A stretch of 64,000 nucleotides of DNA from Falsirhodobacter xinxiangensis (GCF_004959935.1 NZ_SMYN01000006.1:62001-126000); one strand, 5' to 3'. Counted from the first letter of the stretch, positions 46,678 through 55,446 are shown. A program made the numbers and translations. The notes: generated by a model from the sequence alone, not told the origin.

Positions 46678-47703
46678 TCAGTTGAACGCGATGACTTCGC
46701 GGTTGATGCGCTGGATCCACTGCGAATAGACGCCCGAGACCCATTGCCAATCCAGCGTCATCTGCGCCGCCTGTGCTTCGGGGCCGCCATAGATGCGCTG
46801 CGCAACCTCGGGGGTCAGTTCGACCGTGGTGTTCACCGGGCCATAGAAGCTCTTTTCGGCAAAAGCGCCCTGCGCCTCGGCGCTCAGGGCATAGTCGATG
46901 AACTTTTTTGCAGCTTCGGCATCGGGCGATCCTTCGACAAGGCTGATCGCGCTGGTCTGGCCGATGGACCCTTCGACCGGGGCGGCGACGCCGATGGTGC
47001 CGCCTTGGGTATCGTGCAGATATTGCGCGCGACCGTTCCAGCAGATCGACAGATCAACCTCGCCCGATTGGACGACGGCATAGCAGTCCGGCGCAGGCTC
47101 CCATGTCAGCACGTTCGGGGCAAATGCGTTCATCGCCTCTATCGCCGGCTCGATGCTGTCCTTGTAGTTGCCGCCCGCGATATGGGTCAGGATCGGGATC
47201 AGGATCACGCCGCGCGTGTCGCCCAGCTTGGCAGCGATGCGGCCCTTGTATTTCGGATTGGCCAGATCGTTCCACGAGGTCGGCGGCTCGCTCACCGTTT
47301 CGGTGTTGTAGAGGATCGCGAGGTTGTCCTGCGAAAACGCGACGCTGCGGTCTTCGTCCACGCGCGCCCAGTCGGGGGCCTCTGCGATGTTCGGCACGCT
47401 CGCCTCGTCAAGCTGGGCGAACAGGCCTGCCTCATTGGCCTTGATCGCGACGGCAATGTCCAGCAGCGCCACGTCGATGGTCGGGTTCGACGCCTGCCGC
47501 GTCAACAGCGCCAGCGTCTCGGCCGAGTTCTTGGACGGCTGGTAGTTGACGGTGATGCCGGGGTTCGCCGCTTCGAACGGCTCGATGATGAATTTCTGGT
47601 AGTTGTCCGCGAAGACACCAGAAAATCCGATGACGTTGACTTCCTGCGCATAGGCACCGCCCGAGGCGAGGAGCGCGGCGAGGGTAAGGGAGATGGCCTT
47701 CAT
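46678..47703 (-). CDS. Extracellular solute-binding protein, PotD type
   Basis: 341 residues with a Sec signal ending at AYAQEV (residue 20). The mature domain shows FSGVFADNYQKFIIEPFEAANPG, SQDNLAILYNTETVSEPPTSWNDL and ICWNGRAQYL, as in binding proteins for polyamines, opines, thiamine and similar cationic or N-containing compounds. The acidic Glu/Asp residues that bind spermidine in PotD cannot be confidently mapped. Ten bases separate it from the dipeptidase gene. Confidence 0.84.
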   Translation of the reverse strand: MKAISLTLAALLASGGAYAQEVNVIGFSGVFADNYQKFIIEPFEAANPGITVNYQPSKNSAETLALLTRQASNPTIDVALLDIAVAIKANEAGLFAQLDEASVPNIAEAPDWARVDEDRSVAFSQDNLAILYNTETVSEPPTSWNDLANPKYKGRIAAKLGDTRGVILIPILTHIAGGNYKDSIEPAIEAMNAFAPNVLTWEPAPDCYAVVQSGEVDLSICWNGRAQYLHDTQGGTIGVAAPVEGSIGQTSAISLVEGSPDAEAAKKFIDYALSAEAQGAFAEKSFYGPVNTTVELTPEVAQRIYGGPEAQAAQMTLDWQWVSGVYSQWIQRINREVIAFN

Positions 47704-47713
47704 TTTCGTCTCC

Positions 47714-48715
47714 TTAAAGGACAGGTTTCCATGCGGCGTCGAAGACGCGCAGCCAGTTCAATCCAAGCAGCTTTTCGACATTCGCCTCGCCCCAGCCCCG
47801 CGCCAGCATCCGCGCGGTCAGGTTGGGCATGTCGGTCATCCGCCGCACGCCTTCGGGCTTGTTGATCTTGACGCTTCCGAATTCGGTCAGCTTTCGCGCG
47901 GTGCCCTTGTCCTTGTTGGCCCAGAGCAGCCAGTCCGACGGGCGCGGACGATCCAGCGAGAAATCGGTGCCGATGCCGACGTGATCGACGCCGATCAGGT
48001 CGATCACGTGCTCCATCGCGTCCAGCACATCCTCGACCGTGGCGTCGTTCCCGGCCTTCAGCCCCGGCGCGAAGAAGCTGATCCCGACGAGCCCGCCCTT
48101 TTCGGCGCAGGCCACGAACAGATCGTCATCCTTGTTCCGTTTGACGTTGTGCAGCGCCCGCGGCAGCACGTGGCTGATACAGACCGGCGCCTTGGAATAG
48201 GCGATCGTGTCGGCCGAAGTCTTGTCGCCCACATGGCTCAGATCGCACAGCACGCCCAGACGGTTCATCTCGGACACCACCTCGCGGCCAAAGCCGGTCA
48301 GGCCGCTGTCGTTCTCCTCCAGATACCCCGCGCCGGAATAATTCTGGGTGTTGTAGGTCAGCTGCATGATGTTCACGCCCAGATCCTTGAAGATCTCGAC
48401 ATAATCCAGCTTGTCCTCCAGCGGCGAGGTGTTCTGCCAGCCAAGGATGATCCCGGTGCGCCCTTCGGCCTTGGCCGCATGAATGTCGGCCACGCTGCGG
48501 ACGGGCCGCAGGATGTCGTCATTTTCGCGCAGGAAGCGTTTCCACATCGAGACATAGTCGATGCCTTCGCGAAAATTCTCCCACAGCACGGTCGAGACGT
48601 TGATGGCAGTCAACCCGCCTGCCCGCATCTCCTCGAAGATCGGGCGGCCCCAGAGGCAGGTCTGAAGCCCATCGACCACGATGGCGCGGTCGTGCAGTGC
48701 CCGTGCGTCGGTCAT
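47714..48715 (-). CDS. Membrane-dipeptidase family (peptidase M19) enzyme
   Basis: 333 residues of the amidohydrolase-fold M19 family. VDGLQTCLWG replaces the usual DGHND zinc motif, while GWQNTSPLED, LTYNTQNYSGAGY, CDLSHVGDKTSADTIAYS and ISHVLPRALHNVKRN retain the later metal-binding His residues, and DHVGIGTDFSL the Asp. The first HxD pair is not visible (VDGLQ), so activity or metal number may be altered. It lacks a signal peptide. It could cleave an amide or dipeptide bond in the imported compound. Confidence 0.8.
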   Translation of the reverse strand: MTDARALHDRAIVVDGLQTCLWGRPIFEEMRAGGLTAINVSTVLWENFREGIDYVSMWKRFLRENDDILRPVRSVADIHAAKAEGRTGIILGWQNTSPLEDKLDYVEIFKDLGVNIMQLTYNTQNYSGAGYLEENDSGLTGFGREVVSEMNRLGVLCDLSHVGDKTSADTIAYSKAPVCISHVLPRALHNVKRNKDDDLFVACAEKGGLVGISFFAPGLKAGNDATVEDVLDAMEHVIDLIGVDHVGIGTDFSLDRPRPSDWLLWANKDKGTARKLTEFGSVKINKPEGVRRMTDMPNLTARMLARGWGEANVEKLLGLNWLRVFDAAWKPVL

Positions 48716-49326
48716 GCCGCCTCCTCCTTCACCCGTGCAAGGGCGCGTGCCACGAAATCAAGCCGGTCTTGCCCCCAGAACAATTCGTTTTCAACCACAT
48801 AGGTGGGCGTTCCGAAGATGCCGCGGCGTTCGGCTTCCATCAGGTTGGCCAGCCAGTCCCCGGCGATATCCGCAGGCTGCGGGCCGCGCACGAAGGCGGC
48901 ACCCGCCTCGCCCACCGTCTTCAGCGCCAATTCGCGCAGCGTGTCCAGATCGGCGATGTCACGATCCTCGGCCCAGAGCGCGCGTTGGATGGCAAAGGAA
49001 AAGCCTGCCGCATCGAAACCCGCCTTCTGAACCGCGATCACCGCTTGCGCCGCCATTTCGATTGTGCGGCAGGGGTAGTGTTTCGGCCTAAGGTTCAGCG
49101 GGATGCCCAGATGTTCGCGCCAGCGGGCCAGTTCCACCTCGTGATACCGTTGGCGGTAATCCGGGCGGGTGCGCAGCGGAATGCCGCCATTCGCTTCGAT
49201 GATGCGGATCGGTCGCAGGATCAGCTTTGCCCCGGCGTCGCGGGCGATCTGCACCATGCGCTCGGCCCCGAAATAGGCCCAAGGCGAGGATATGCCGTAA
49301 AAGGCCTGCAAGACGGGTTCAGACAT
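48712..49326 (-). CDS. DsbA-family 2-hydroxychromene-2-carboxylate isomerase-like protein
   Basis: 204 residues. The N-terminal thioredoxin-like strand leads into GISSPWAYFGAERM, where SSPWAY takes the place of the CxxC and matches HCCA isomerases and kappa-class GSTs. FAIQRALWAEDRDIADLDTL and GIFGTPTYVVENELFWGQDRLDFV are the C-terminal family motifs. It uses glutathione to isomerise an unsaturated ring-cleavage product in known cases. Here the substrate is unknown. Overlaps both neighbours by 4-8 bases. Confidence 0.82.
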   Translation of the reverse strand: MSEPVLQAFYGISSPWAYFGAERMVQIARDAGAKLILRPIRIIEANGGIPLRTRPDYRQRYHEVELARWREHLGIPLNLRPKHYPCRTIEMAAQAVIAVQKAGFDAAGFSFAIQRALWAEDRDIADLDTLRELALKTVGEAGAAFVRGPQPADIAGDWLANLMEAERRGIFGTPTYVVENELFWGQDRLDFVARALARVKEEAA

Positions 49327-50734
49327 GGAAAGGCTCCTTCAGGTCGGCATCCGTCCATTCGTCGCCAAACAGTTCGGGCGTGGCGAAATCGCGGAAGTTT
49401 TGCAGATGCAGCGCCTCGTCCTCGACGAAGATCGACCGGGCGATCCCCTGTGCAAGGCGGGTTGCGCCGTCGCTAATCGATGGCACGCCGCTGGTGATCT
49501 TGCCGTGGCTGGGCACGGCGGGATAGGCGAAGCAGTGGATGTGAAAGGCCTCGTCGCCGGGCGTCTTCGGCAGGAATTCGAAGGCGGGGCCAAGATAGGG
49601 CATCGAGGCGATCCCCTCATGTTCCATCCCCTTCGGCGGGGCATAGGCATCGCGCCAAAGCCGCACGCGCCCGTCCAGCGCGGCAAATTCAGGCCGCCGG
49701 GCGAAATCCACCGAGAACCCGGTCGCGAAGATCACGAAATCCGCCGGATAGCGTCCCTTCGGTGTTACCACCGTCACCCCGCCCCCTTCCTCGTTCAGAT
49801 CGAGGATCGGGCTGGACAGGTGGAACCGCGCATTCGCATGGCGCGAGACGCGCAGGACGCTGTGGCGCGGCGGCGGGATCTGCGCCCGCTCCCCTTCGAC
49901 CATGAAAGCCCATTTCGCCGCATCGGGCAGACCGAAATAGCCTTGGATCATGCCTTGGCTGCCGATCCCGGTGAATTTGTCGATCCGGGGGATGTCGTCG
50001 CGGCGGATGAAGATATCGACGCTGGCCGCCCCTGCCTCCAGCGCGGCGGCGGCATTGTCCATGGCCGAGGCACCTGCCCCGACCACTGCCACCCGTTTGC
50101 CTGCCAGCGCCTGCATGTCGATCATATCCGCGCCGTGTGCAACGAAGCGCGGCGGAACGCGCGCAGCGACCTGCGGCACCGTCGGGGCGCCCAACCCGTC
50201 CAGCCCTGTTGCGATGACGACGCGGCGGGCCATCACCACCTCGCCCCCTGCGACCAGTTCGACCAGCGTCCCTTTTGGCGTCACGGAGGTGACGGCGGCG
50301 TCATTCTGCACCGGCAGGTTCAGCACGCGGCGATACCAGACGAGGTATTCCATCCATTGCTGGCGCGGGATCAGGCCCATCGCCTCCCATGCCGCATTGC
50401 CGAATTGCGCCTCGAACCAAGCGCGGAAGGTCAAGGACGGGATGCCAAGCGCCGGGCCGGCGGCTTCCTTGCGCGTCCGCAGCGTTTCCATCCGGGCATA
50501 GGTGATCCACGGCCCCTCGCGCCCCACCGGCGCGCGGTCGAAGGCCCGGGTCCTGGTGATGCCGACGCGTTGCAGGGCGGCAAGCGCAACCAGCCCCATC
50601 ACTCCGCCCCCGATCACGGCCACGTCCAGCACGCCCGGCATATCCGGCGTCCATGCCCGCGGCGGCAGGTTCAGAAGGGCCATGTCGCGGCGAAGCTGCG
50701 CCTCCAGATCTTCAAGCGGCATGACAGTTGACAT
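49319..50734 (-). CDS. FAD/NAD(P)-dependent flavoprotein monooxygenase-like protein
   Basis: 471 residues from the ATG at 50734; one at 50722 is also possible and neither has a good ribosome-binding site. The first Rossmann motif is DVAVIGGGVMGLVALAAL, GPWITYARMETLRTRKE follows, the second nucleotide fold is VAVVGAGASAMDNAAAAL, and ATGFSVD lies near residue 360. The two-dinucleotide architecture is that of class B (FMO/Baeyer-Villiger-type) monooxygenases, but the canonical FxGxxxHxxxY/W motif is only partly present (FVAHGADMID). First gene of the nine-gene operon; it probably hydroxylates the imported compound. Confidence 0.8.
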   Translation of the reverse strand: MSTVMPLEDLEAQLRRDMALLNLPPRAWTPDMPGVLDVAVIGGGVMGLVALAALQRVGITRTRAFDRAPVGREGPWITYARMETLRTRKEAAGPALGIPSLTFRAWFEAQFGNAAWEAMGLIPRQQWMEYLVWYRRVLNLPVQNDAAVTSVTPKGTLVELVAGGEVVMARRVVIATGLDGLGAPTVPQVAARVPPRFVAHGADMIDMQALAGKRVAVVGAGASAMDNAAAALEAGAASVDIFIRRDDIPRIDKFTGIGSQGMIQGYFGLPDAAKWAFMVEGERAQIPPPRHSVLRVSRHANARFHLSSPILDLNEEGGGVTVVTPKGRYPADFVIFATGFSVDFARRPEFAALDGRVRLWRDAYAPPKGMEHEGIASMPYLGPAFEFLPKTPGDEAFHIHCFAYPAVPSHGKITSGVPSISDGATRLAQGIARSIFVEDEALHLQNFRDFATPELFGDEWTDADLKEPFHV

Positions 50735-50863
50735 GATGTGTATATCGCATTGTCTTGATATCATCATGCAGAAATGAGAATATGGCGAGAGCCTGACGAG
50801 GAATTCGGGCAGATTTCCCGCGCAGATCGGTCCGCAAAGCACATCGTTCCACTCAAGGCCGGT
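50735..50863. other. Intergenic region with promoter of the monooxygenase operon
   Basis: 129 bases without a gene between the monooxygenase start and the end of the convergently placed upstream DUF616 gene. AT-rich sequence near 50738-50765 (TGTATATCG, TTGATATCATC) is the only likely place for the promoter of the nine-gene minus-strand operon. No defined operator is evident. Confidence 0.4.
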
Positions 50864-51712
50864 TTATGGGCCTGTTTTCCGGAGCTGCGATGCGGATTGG
50901 TCCAGATGAAGCGGGCGGCGGAGAAAGTGGCGGAGCTGCGCCACCCTCCGCCGCAGGATCTGACGCAGAATTTTTCGGCGGACCATCAGATCATAGCGCA
51001 GGGCCGAAAATCGACGTGGCGCGATCCGTCCGAAATGCGGGAAGGGTCCGGCGAAACGGGCCTTGTCGGCGCGATAGTTCCATGGCCAGACGACGCAGTT
51101 CATCCGCGTCGCCTTGCGGATGTAGGGCAGCGAAACCTGATCCCGGCGCACCCCCATCGCGAACTCCCGCCACCACAGCCGCATCGCGTTGTCCAGTTCA
51201 GGGGCGCGGTGGTTTCGGAACAGGACGCCGTTGTCGGTCAGCGCCTCTTGCAACAGAATGCCGTCGGCGCGGTATCGCTCGACCTGCGCCGCCACGACCG
51301 CCCGATCGCGCCCAGAGAATTTGCGGTGATGCACGCAGGCCTCGACCTCGGCTTCGATCGTCTTGCGCCGATGGGCGAACAGCCCCATCGTCGCGCCGGT
51401 CTGCCGGAACGTCTCTGCCAGCGCCCTGACAGGGCCGATGACCGCAAGGTTGCCATCCAGATAGATCGACAGATCGTATTCGGGAAAGATCAGATGGCCG
51501 AAGAACTTGCACCACCGGCTCATGGCTACCGGGTCCAGCATCCGCGCTGCTTCGGGAATGGGCCGGTGGTCCCAGTCCGATCCAGGAAAGGCCGTGTCGG
51601 AGACGAGGCAATAGGCGATGCCGGGTTCACGGCACAGGATCGGCATCGGGCGGTCATACCCGGCCACGATCACAGTAAAGACCACCACGCGGACAGGCTC
51701 GGACCGGGACAT
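50864..51712 (-). CDS. DUF616 (TOD1/MUCI70-like) glycosyltransferase domain protein
   Basis: 282 residues from MSRSEPVRVV. The DUF616 pattern is clear: TVIVAGYDRP, YCLVSDTAFPGSDW, RWCKFFGHLIFPEYDLSIYLDGNLAV with the DxN/DGN nucleotide-sugar site near residue 100, and FAHRRKTIEAEVEAC. The C-terminus is strongly basic. Such proteins are predicted to transfer sugars to surface glycans; no biosynthetic cluster surrounds it. Divergent from the DUF2585 gene. Confidence 0.78.
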   Translation of the reverse strand: MSRSEPVRVVVFTVIVAGYDRPMPILCREPGIAYCLVSDTAFPGSDWDHRPIPEAARMLDPVAMSRWCKFFGHLIFPEYDLSIYLDGNLAVIGPVRALAETFRQTGATMGLFAHRRKTIEAEVEACVHHRKFSGRDRAVVAAQVERYRADGILLQEALTDNGVLFRNHRAPELDNAMRLWWREFAMGVRRDQVSLPYIRKATRMNCVVWPWNYRADKARFAGPFPHFGRIAPRRFSALRYDLMVRRKILRQILRRRVAQLRHFLRRPLHLDQSASQLRKTGP

Positions 51713-51875
51713 CTGCAATCCTTGGCGGAAGGCTCGGCGCAATAGCGCCCCGCGACGGATGGTGCAGTCACGCTGGCGTGAAGGAAACAACCGCAAGCTG
51801 TGTGTCATACCTTGGTATGATGCCGAAGCGCGATGCGGGACGGGCGGAACCTCGGCGGGACGCGGCCTGTTGCAT

Positions 51876-52451
51876 ATGCTGCAACTGGACAAGCCCATGC
51901 CCCCCGCAAGACATCGAAATCCTCCAAGCCGATTCGTCCCCGCGCCGTTCGCTGCATTGACCTGCCTGGTCGTGCAAACCGGCTTCCTGCTTTGGACCGG
52001 ACGTGGCTGGAACGCCGATTGCACCGCGTTCTGGCAGCGCGGCTTCGATGCCGTCTGCAACTCGCAGCACCCCGCCGATCCTTACATCTGGCTGCATCTC
52101 GGCTTCGGCGCGGCGCTGGCGGTCTTCTTCGCAACCATCCGGCCCAACTGGCCGCGCGCGGACATATTGCTTCTGGTCATCTTCTGCGCTGCCGTGTGGG
52201 AGATCGTCGAGAACACGCCCCTCGTCATCGGCCTTTTCACCTATGATGGGCAGGAGACGATGGGATATTCCGGCGACAGCCTTCCCAATTCGCTGATGGA
52301 CAGTGCGGCGGCCTCGATCGGGGCGCTGGGCGCTTTCATGCTGCCGCGGAGGTTAGCCCTTTCGCTGGTCGTGATGATCGAACTTTCGGTCAGCCTCGCC
52401 ATCGGTGATGGCTACCTCATCGGGTTGCTGCGGACGACGGGGATAATCTGA
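51876..52451 (+). CDS. DUF2585 (UPF0314) membrane protein
   Basis: 191 residues with about four membrane segments. After a short head it shows GFLLWTGRGWNADCTAFWQ, NSQHPADPYIWLHLGFG, AAVWEIVENTPLVIGLF and GDSLPNSLMDS, the conserved elements of this uncharacterised alphaproteobacterial family. An ATG at 51897 is equally possible as a start; neither has a clear ribosome-binding site. The last 35 bases overlap the convergent glycosyltransferase gene. Confidence 0.8.
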   Translation: MLQLDKPMPPARHRNPPSRFVPAPFAALTCLVVQTGFLLWTGRGWNADCTAFWQRGFDAVCNSQHPADPYIWLHLGFGAALAVFFATIRPNWPRADILLLVIFCAAVWEIVENTPLVIGLFTYDGQETMGYSGDSLPNSLMDSAAASIGALGAFMLPRRLALSLVVMIELSVSLAIGDGYLIGLLRTTGII

Positions 52452-53583
52452 GCCGGTCTTCGATCAGCCGGATGGCTTCGGCCATGCCGGGCCCCGGCCC
52501 GAACCTCTGCGCGGCCCTCGCGAAAGATGGATCGCGCAGGATACGCTCCACCGCCTGTCGCACTGCGCCGCGCGTCAGGAAATGGCGACCGAGGCGCAGA
52601 CCGACGCCGTGCCGTTGCACACGCGCCGCGACGCCGAACTGGTCGAATGCCAGCGGGATCACCACCAACGGCACCTGACGCTCAAGTGCCTCCATCGCGG
52701 TGTTCAGCCCGCCATGCGTGATGCAGAGCGCGGCGCGGTCCAGCATCGCCTCTTGCGGCACATGGTCTAAGATCCAATCCGCTCCGACCGCCTGTGCCTG
52801 CCGCTGCGAAAGTGCGCCGCCATGCGAAATCAGCACCCTTGCTCCCGCGTCCCGGCATCCCGCCGCGATGGTGTGCAGAAGCCGCCGCCGATGCCCCTGA
52901 AGCGTGCCAAGCGACGCATAGATGAAGGGCCGGTCGCGCGGCGGCTCGAACGTGCTGGCGGGCGGCGCGGCATCCCGCAGCGGCCCGAGTTCCACGATCG
53001 GAGAAACGCCGCGCGGATGATCGAAGCCCGGCAACGTCTGCGATAGCGTCAGCAGCGACGATACAAGCGCGATGTCCGCAACGCCAAGCCGCTGCGCCCA
53101 TGCCCGGATCGCGCGGTTCTGGCGAAACAGTATCCACTCGGCCACCCGCTCCCCGCCAGCATTTCGCCGAAGCCCGCGTTCCGATGGATCATAGGGCCAG
53201 CCAAGGAACGGCGGCGGTATCCCCGGCCCCAGATCGAAGGGAAGCGCGCAGGCGACCGAGATCAGCGGCACCGCCAGATGACCCGCAATCAGCGCCGCTG
53301 CGGGCTCGGTCTGATCGCCGATGATCGCCCCCACGCCGCGAAAGCGCGCGGCGGCGGTGCAGAGCGCATCCGTCCGTGCGATGCTCTGGCCGATGGCCCC
53401 GGCCCGAAGCGCGCGGGCGTCGGCGGACGGCCCGATCCGCAGCACGTCGGCGATACAGCCCGGTTCGTCCCCTTCGGCCAGCGCATAGGTCACGCGGTGT
53501 CCACGCGCCACCAGCGCCCGACCAAGGGCGTCGAATGCGCGGCGATGGCTGGGATAAGGGGGGCAGATCAGGGCGAAATGCAT
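52417..53583 (-). CDS. UGT-type glycosyltransferase, zeaxanthin glucosyltransferase (CrtX)-like
   Basis: 388 residues, GT-B fold. FALICPPYPSHRRAFDALGRALVARGH at the N-terminus, FIYASLGTLQGHR near residue 225, and the UDP-sugar motif ILDHVPQEAMLDRAALCITHGGLNTAMEAL with the conserved HGGLNT. LGTLQGHR and the overall pattern match CrtX, which glucosylates zeaxanthin. No other carotenoid gene is in the window, so the acceptor is uncertain. Starts by itself with 11 bases to the preceding convergent-direction neighbour. Confidence 0.75.
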   Translation of the reverse strand: MHFALICPPYPSHRRAFDALGRALVARGHRVTYALAEGDEPGCIADVLRIGPSADARALRAGAIGQSIARTDALCTAAARFRGVGAIIGDQTEPAAALIAGHLAVPLISVACALPFDLGPGIPPPFLGWPYDPSERGLRRNAGGERVAEWILFRQNRAIRAWAQRLGVADIALVSSLLTLSQTLPGFDHPRGVSPIVELGPLRDAAPPASTFEPPRDRPFIYASLGTLQGHRRRLLHTIAAGCRDAGARVLISHGGALSQRQAQAVGADWILDHVPQEAMLDRAALCITHGGLNTAMEALERQVPLVVIPLAFDQFGVAARVQRHGVGLRLGRHFLTRGAVRQAVERILRDPSFARAAQRFGPGPGMAEAIRLIEDRLRLSPSSAATR

Positions 53584-53594
53584 GGGCGATCACA

Positions 53595-54188
53595 TTAAGC
53601 CGCTTCCAGAACGGCATGAAGCTTCTGCCGATCCCCGCGCGAGCGAAGCTGGCGCGTCTCGACACTTGCGGCGCGAAAGCAGGCATTCCCGGCCGCTCGC
53701 TCGAACCGACGGACCGCGCCGGTGATGCTGGAGGCATTCGCCGCGACGATGGTGATCTCCACCGACAGGATGTCGTCCATGCTGGCGATGTCTGCATTCT
53801 CGGTCGCGGCCCGATCCAGCAGGGTCGAGAAGCGGCCGATATCGCGCATCGTGCCGCCGGACATGGGCCCCTGGTTGGTCGCGCTTGCATCCTCGTTGCC
53901 CTCGGGGATCATCAACTCGTATCTGTCGGGCACGACGGCGCTGGCCTCGCTCTGCCCGTCGCGGACATCGATCCGGATGCTCAGGATCGAGATCGGCTCC
54001 AACCCCAGATTGGTCACGAGGCAGTGGCTGTTCATGCCCCGCCCCGCGCCGGAGGTGATCAGGATCATGGACCGCTGCTGGCGGCGATACCCGCCCAGAA
54101 AGGTCTGGAGATAGACGATCCAGACGAGGGCCGTGATCGCGCTGGTGGCAAGCTGCAAGACGGCAGCATTCGCAAGAAGCCATTCCAT
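53595..54188 (-). CDS. Hypothetical membrane-anchored protein
   Basis: 197 residues from MEWLLANAAV. One membrane helix (about residues 5-28) is followed by RRQQRSMILITSGAGRGMN and a soluble beta-rich domain with NLGLEPISILSIRIDV. No family is recognised. The domain might be an extracytoplasmic or cytoplasmic sensor; topology is undetermined. It is 11 bases upstream of the CrtX-like gene on the same strand and may share its transcript. Confidence 0.6.
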   Translation of the reverse strand: MEWLLANAAVLQLATSAITALVWIVYLQTFLGGYRRQQRSMILITSGAGRGMNSHCLVTNLGLEPISILSIRIDVRDGQSEASAVVPDRYELMIPEGNEDASATNQGPMSGGTMRDIGRFSTLLDRAATENADIASMDDILSVEITIVAANASSITGAVRRFERAAGNACFRAASVETRQLRSRGDRQKLHAVLEAA

Positions 54189-54258
54189 TTTCCACCCCGT
54201 CCTTACTTGCGGGGTAAACCGGGCTTGCGGCACGCAGGTTCCTGCGCCGCAATGAAAA

Positions 54259-54280
54259 TCGCCGCCCCGAAGGGCGGCGA
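54259..54280 (-). terminator. Intrinsic terminator of terC
   Basis: On the minus strand: TCGCCGCCC, loop TTCG, GGGCGGCGA, followed by TTTTC. Nine perfect pairs closed by a UUCG tetraloop and a short U-run, six bases after the terC stop. It is the clearest terminator in the window. Confidence 0.85.
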
Positions 54281-54285
54281 GACGG

Positions 54286-55263
54286 TCAGACGCGTTCCAC
54301 CTTTCCGCCGGTCTTGATCAGCGAGACGATGATGCCCGCCGCCAGGATGGCAAAGGTGATGCCAAGCGACCATGCCGGGGGAAACTTCTCCCACCCCATC
54401 AGGTCGGCGATGAAGATCTTGGACCCGATGAAGACCAGCAGGATCGACAACGCATATTTCAGATAGGCAAAGCGGTGCAGGATCGCCGAAAGCGAGAAGA
54501 ACAGCGCCCGCAGACCAAGAATCGCGAAGATGTTCGAGGTATAGACGATGAACGGGTCCGTCGTGATCGTGAACACCGCCGGCACCGAGTCCACGGCAAA
54601 GATGAGGTCCGCAAATTCGATCATCACCAGCGCAAGGAACAGCGGCGTCGCAAAGCGCACGACCTTGCCGGTCTTGTCGGGCAGACGAACGAAGAAGGCA
54701 TTGCCGTGCAGATCATCCGTCACGCGCATGTATTTCTTGGACAGGCGCAGGATCGGGTTCCGGCTCATGTCCGGGTGTTCATCCTCGCCCGCGAACAGCA
54801 TCTTGATCCCGGTGAAGATCAGGAAGGCCGCGAAGACATAAAGCACCCAGCCATAGCTCGCCACGATATGCGCGCCCAGACCGATCATGATGCCGCGCAG
54901 CACGATCACGCCAAGGATGCCCCAGAACAGAACCCGGTGCTGATATTTCCGCGGAATGGCGAAGAAGCTGAAGATCAGCGCGATGACGAAGATGTTGTCC
55001 AGCGCCAGCGTCTTTTCGATGACGAAGGCAGTCAGGTAGTTCGCCGTCGCCTCGGGGGTCATCTGCCACCAGACGAAGCCCGAAAACGCCAGACCAAGCG
55101 AGATGTAGAAGGCCGACATCTTCAGGCTGGCCGCGATCTCGATCTCGCGGTCCTCCTTGTTGAAGACGCCAAGGTCCAGCGCCAGAAGCGCCAGCACGAT
55201 GCCGATGAACACCAGCCACATCCAGACCGGTGTTCCCATGAAGAGTGTAAGCAGAATTTCCAT
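54286..55263 (-). CDS. TerC family integral membrane protein
   Basis: 325 residues, about nine membrane segments. LLALDLGVFNKE and EKTLALDNIFVIALIFSFF carry the conserved acidic residues, FWGILGVIVLRGIMI follows, and ALVMIEFADLIFAVDSVPAVFTI is the second signature. This is the Alx/TerC family linked to manganese export to secreted proteins and to tellurite resistance. The start at 55263 gives the standard N-terminus. No yybP-ykoY riboswitch was recognisable upstream; a 16-base palindrome is present instead. Confidence 0.88.
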   Translation of the reverse strand: MEILLTLFMGTPVWMWLVFIGIVLALLALDLGVFNKEDREIEIAASLKMSAFYISLGLAFSGFVWWQMTPEATANYLTAFVIEKTLALDNIFVIALIFSFFAIPRKYQHRVLFWGILGVIVLRGIMIGLGAHIVASYGWVLYVFAAFLIFTGIKMLFAGEDEHPDMSRNPILRLSKKYMRVTDDLHGNAFFVRLPDKTGKVVRFATPLFLALVMIEFADLIFAVDSVPAVFTITTDPFIVYTSNIFAILGLRALFFSLSAILHRFAYLKYALSILLVFIGSKIFIADLMGWEKFPPAWSLGITFAILAAGIIVSLIKTGGKVERV

Positions 55264-55321
55264 ATCCGACCTCTGTTTTCGCAATAGCGCACGAGATCGG
55301 CAAATCGGGTAACGGGCCAAT

Positions 55322-55337
55322 CTCGAGCATGCTCGAG
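55322..55337. promoter_or_regulatory. 16-base perfect palindrome upstream of terC
   Basis: CTCGAGCATGCTCGAG, fully self-complementary, 58 bases before the terC start in a region of about 180 bases with no gene. It is a strong operator candidate or, in RNA, a small hairpin. The regulator is unknown. Confidence 0.5.
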
Positions 55338-55446
55338 TGGTCCGACATCACGGTTTCACACCGCCAGAGGGGCCCGGTCCACGATGGCGAAGTTAGCGCA
55401 GGGCGCCGCCGCGTTCAACGCCAGCCCCCTGCGACAAATGCGCCGC

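Noticed and set aside
45697-47865. 722-codon open frame antisense to the PotA/PotD-type genes
   Set aside because: No recognisable domain, and the opposite strand carries complete Walker motifs and a signal-peptide-bearing binding protein.
55264-55446. yybP-ykoY manganese riboswitch upstream of terC
   Set aside because: The conserved riboswitch core could not be matched by eye in the leader; only a palindrome was found. A covariance search would be decisive.
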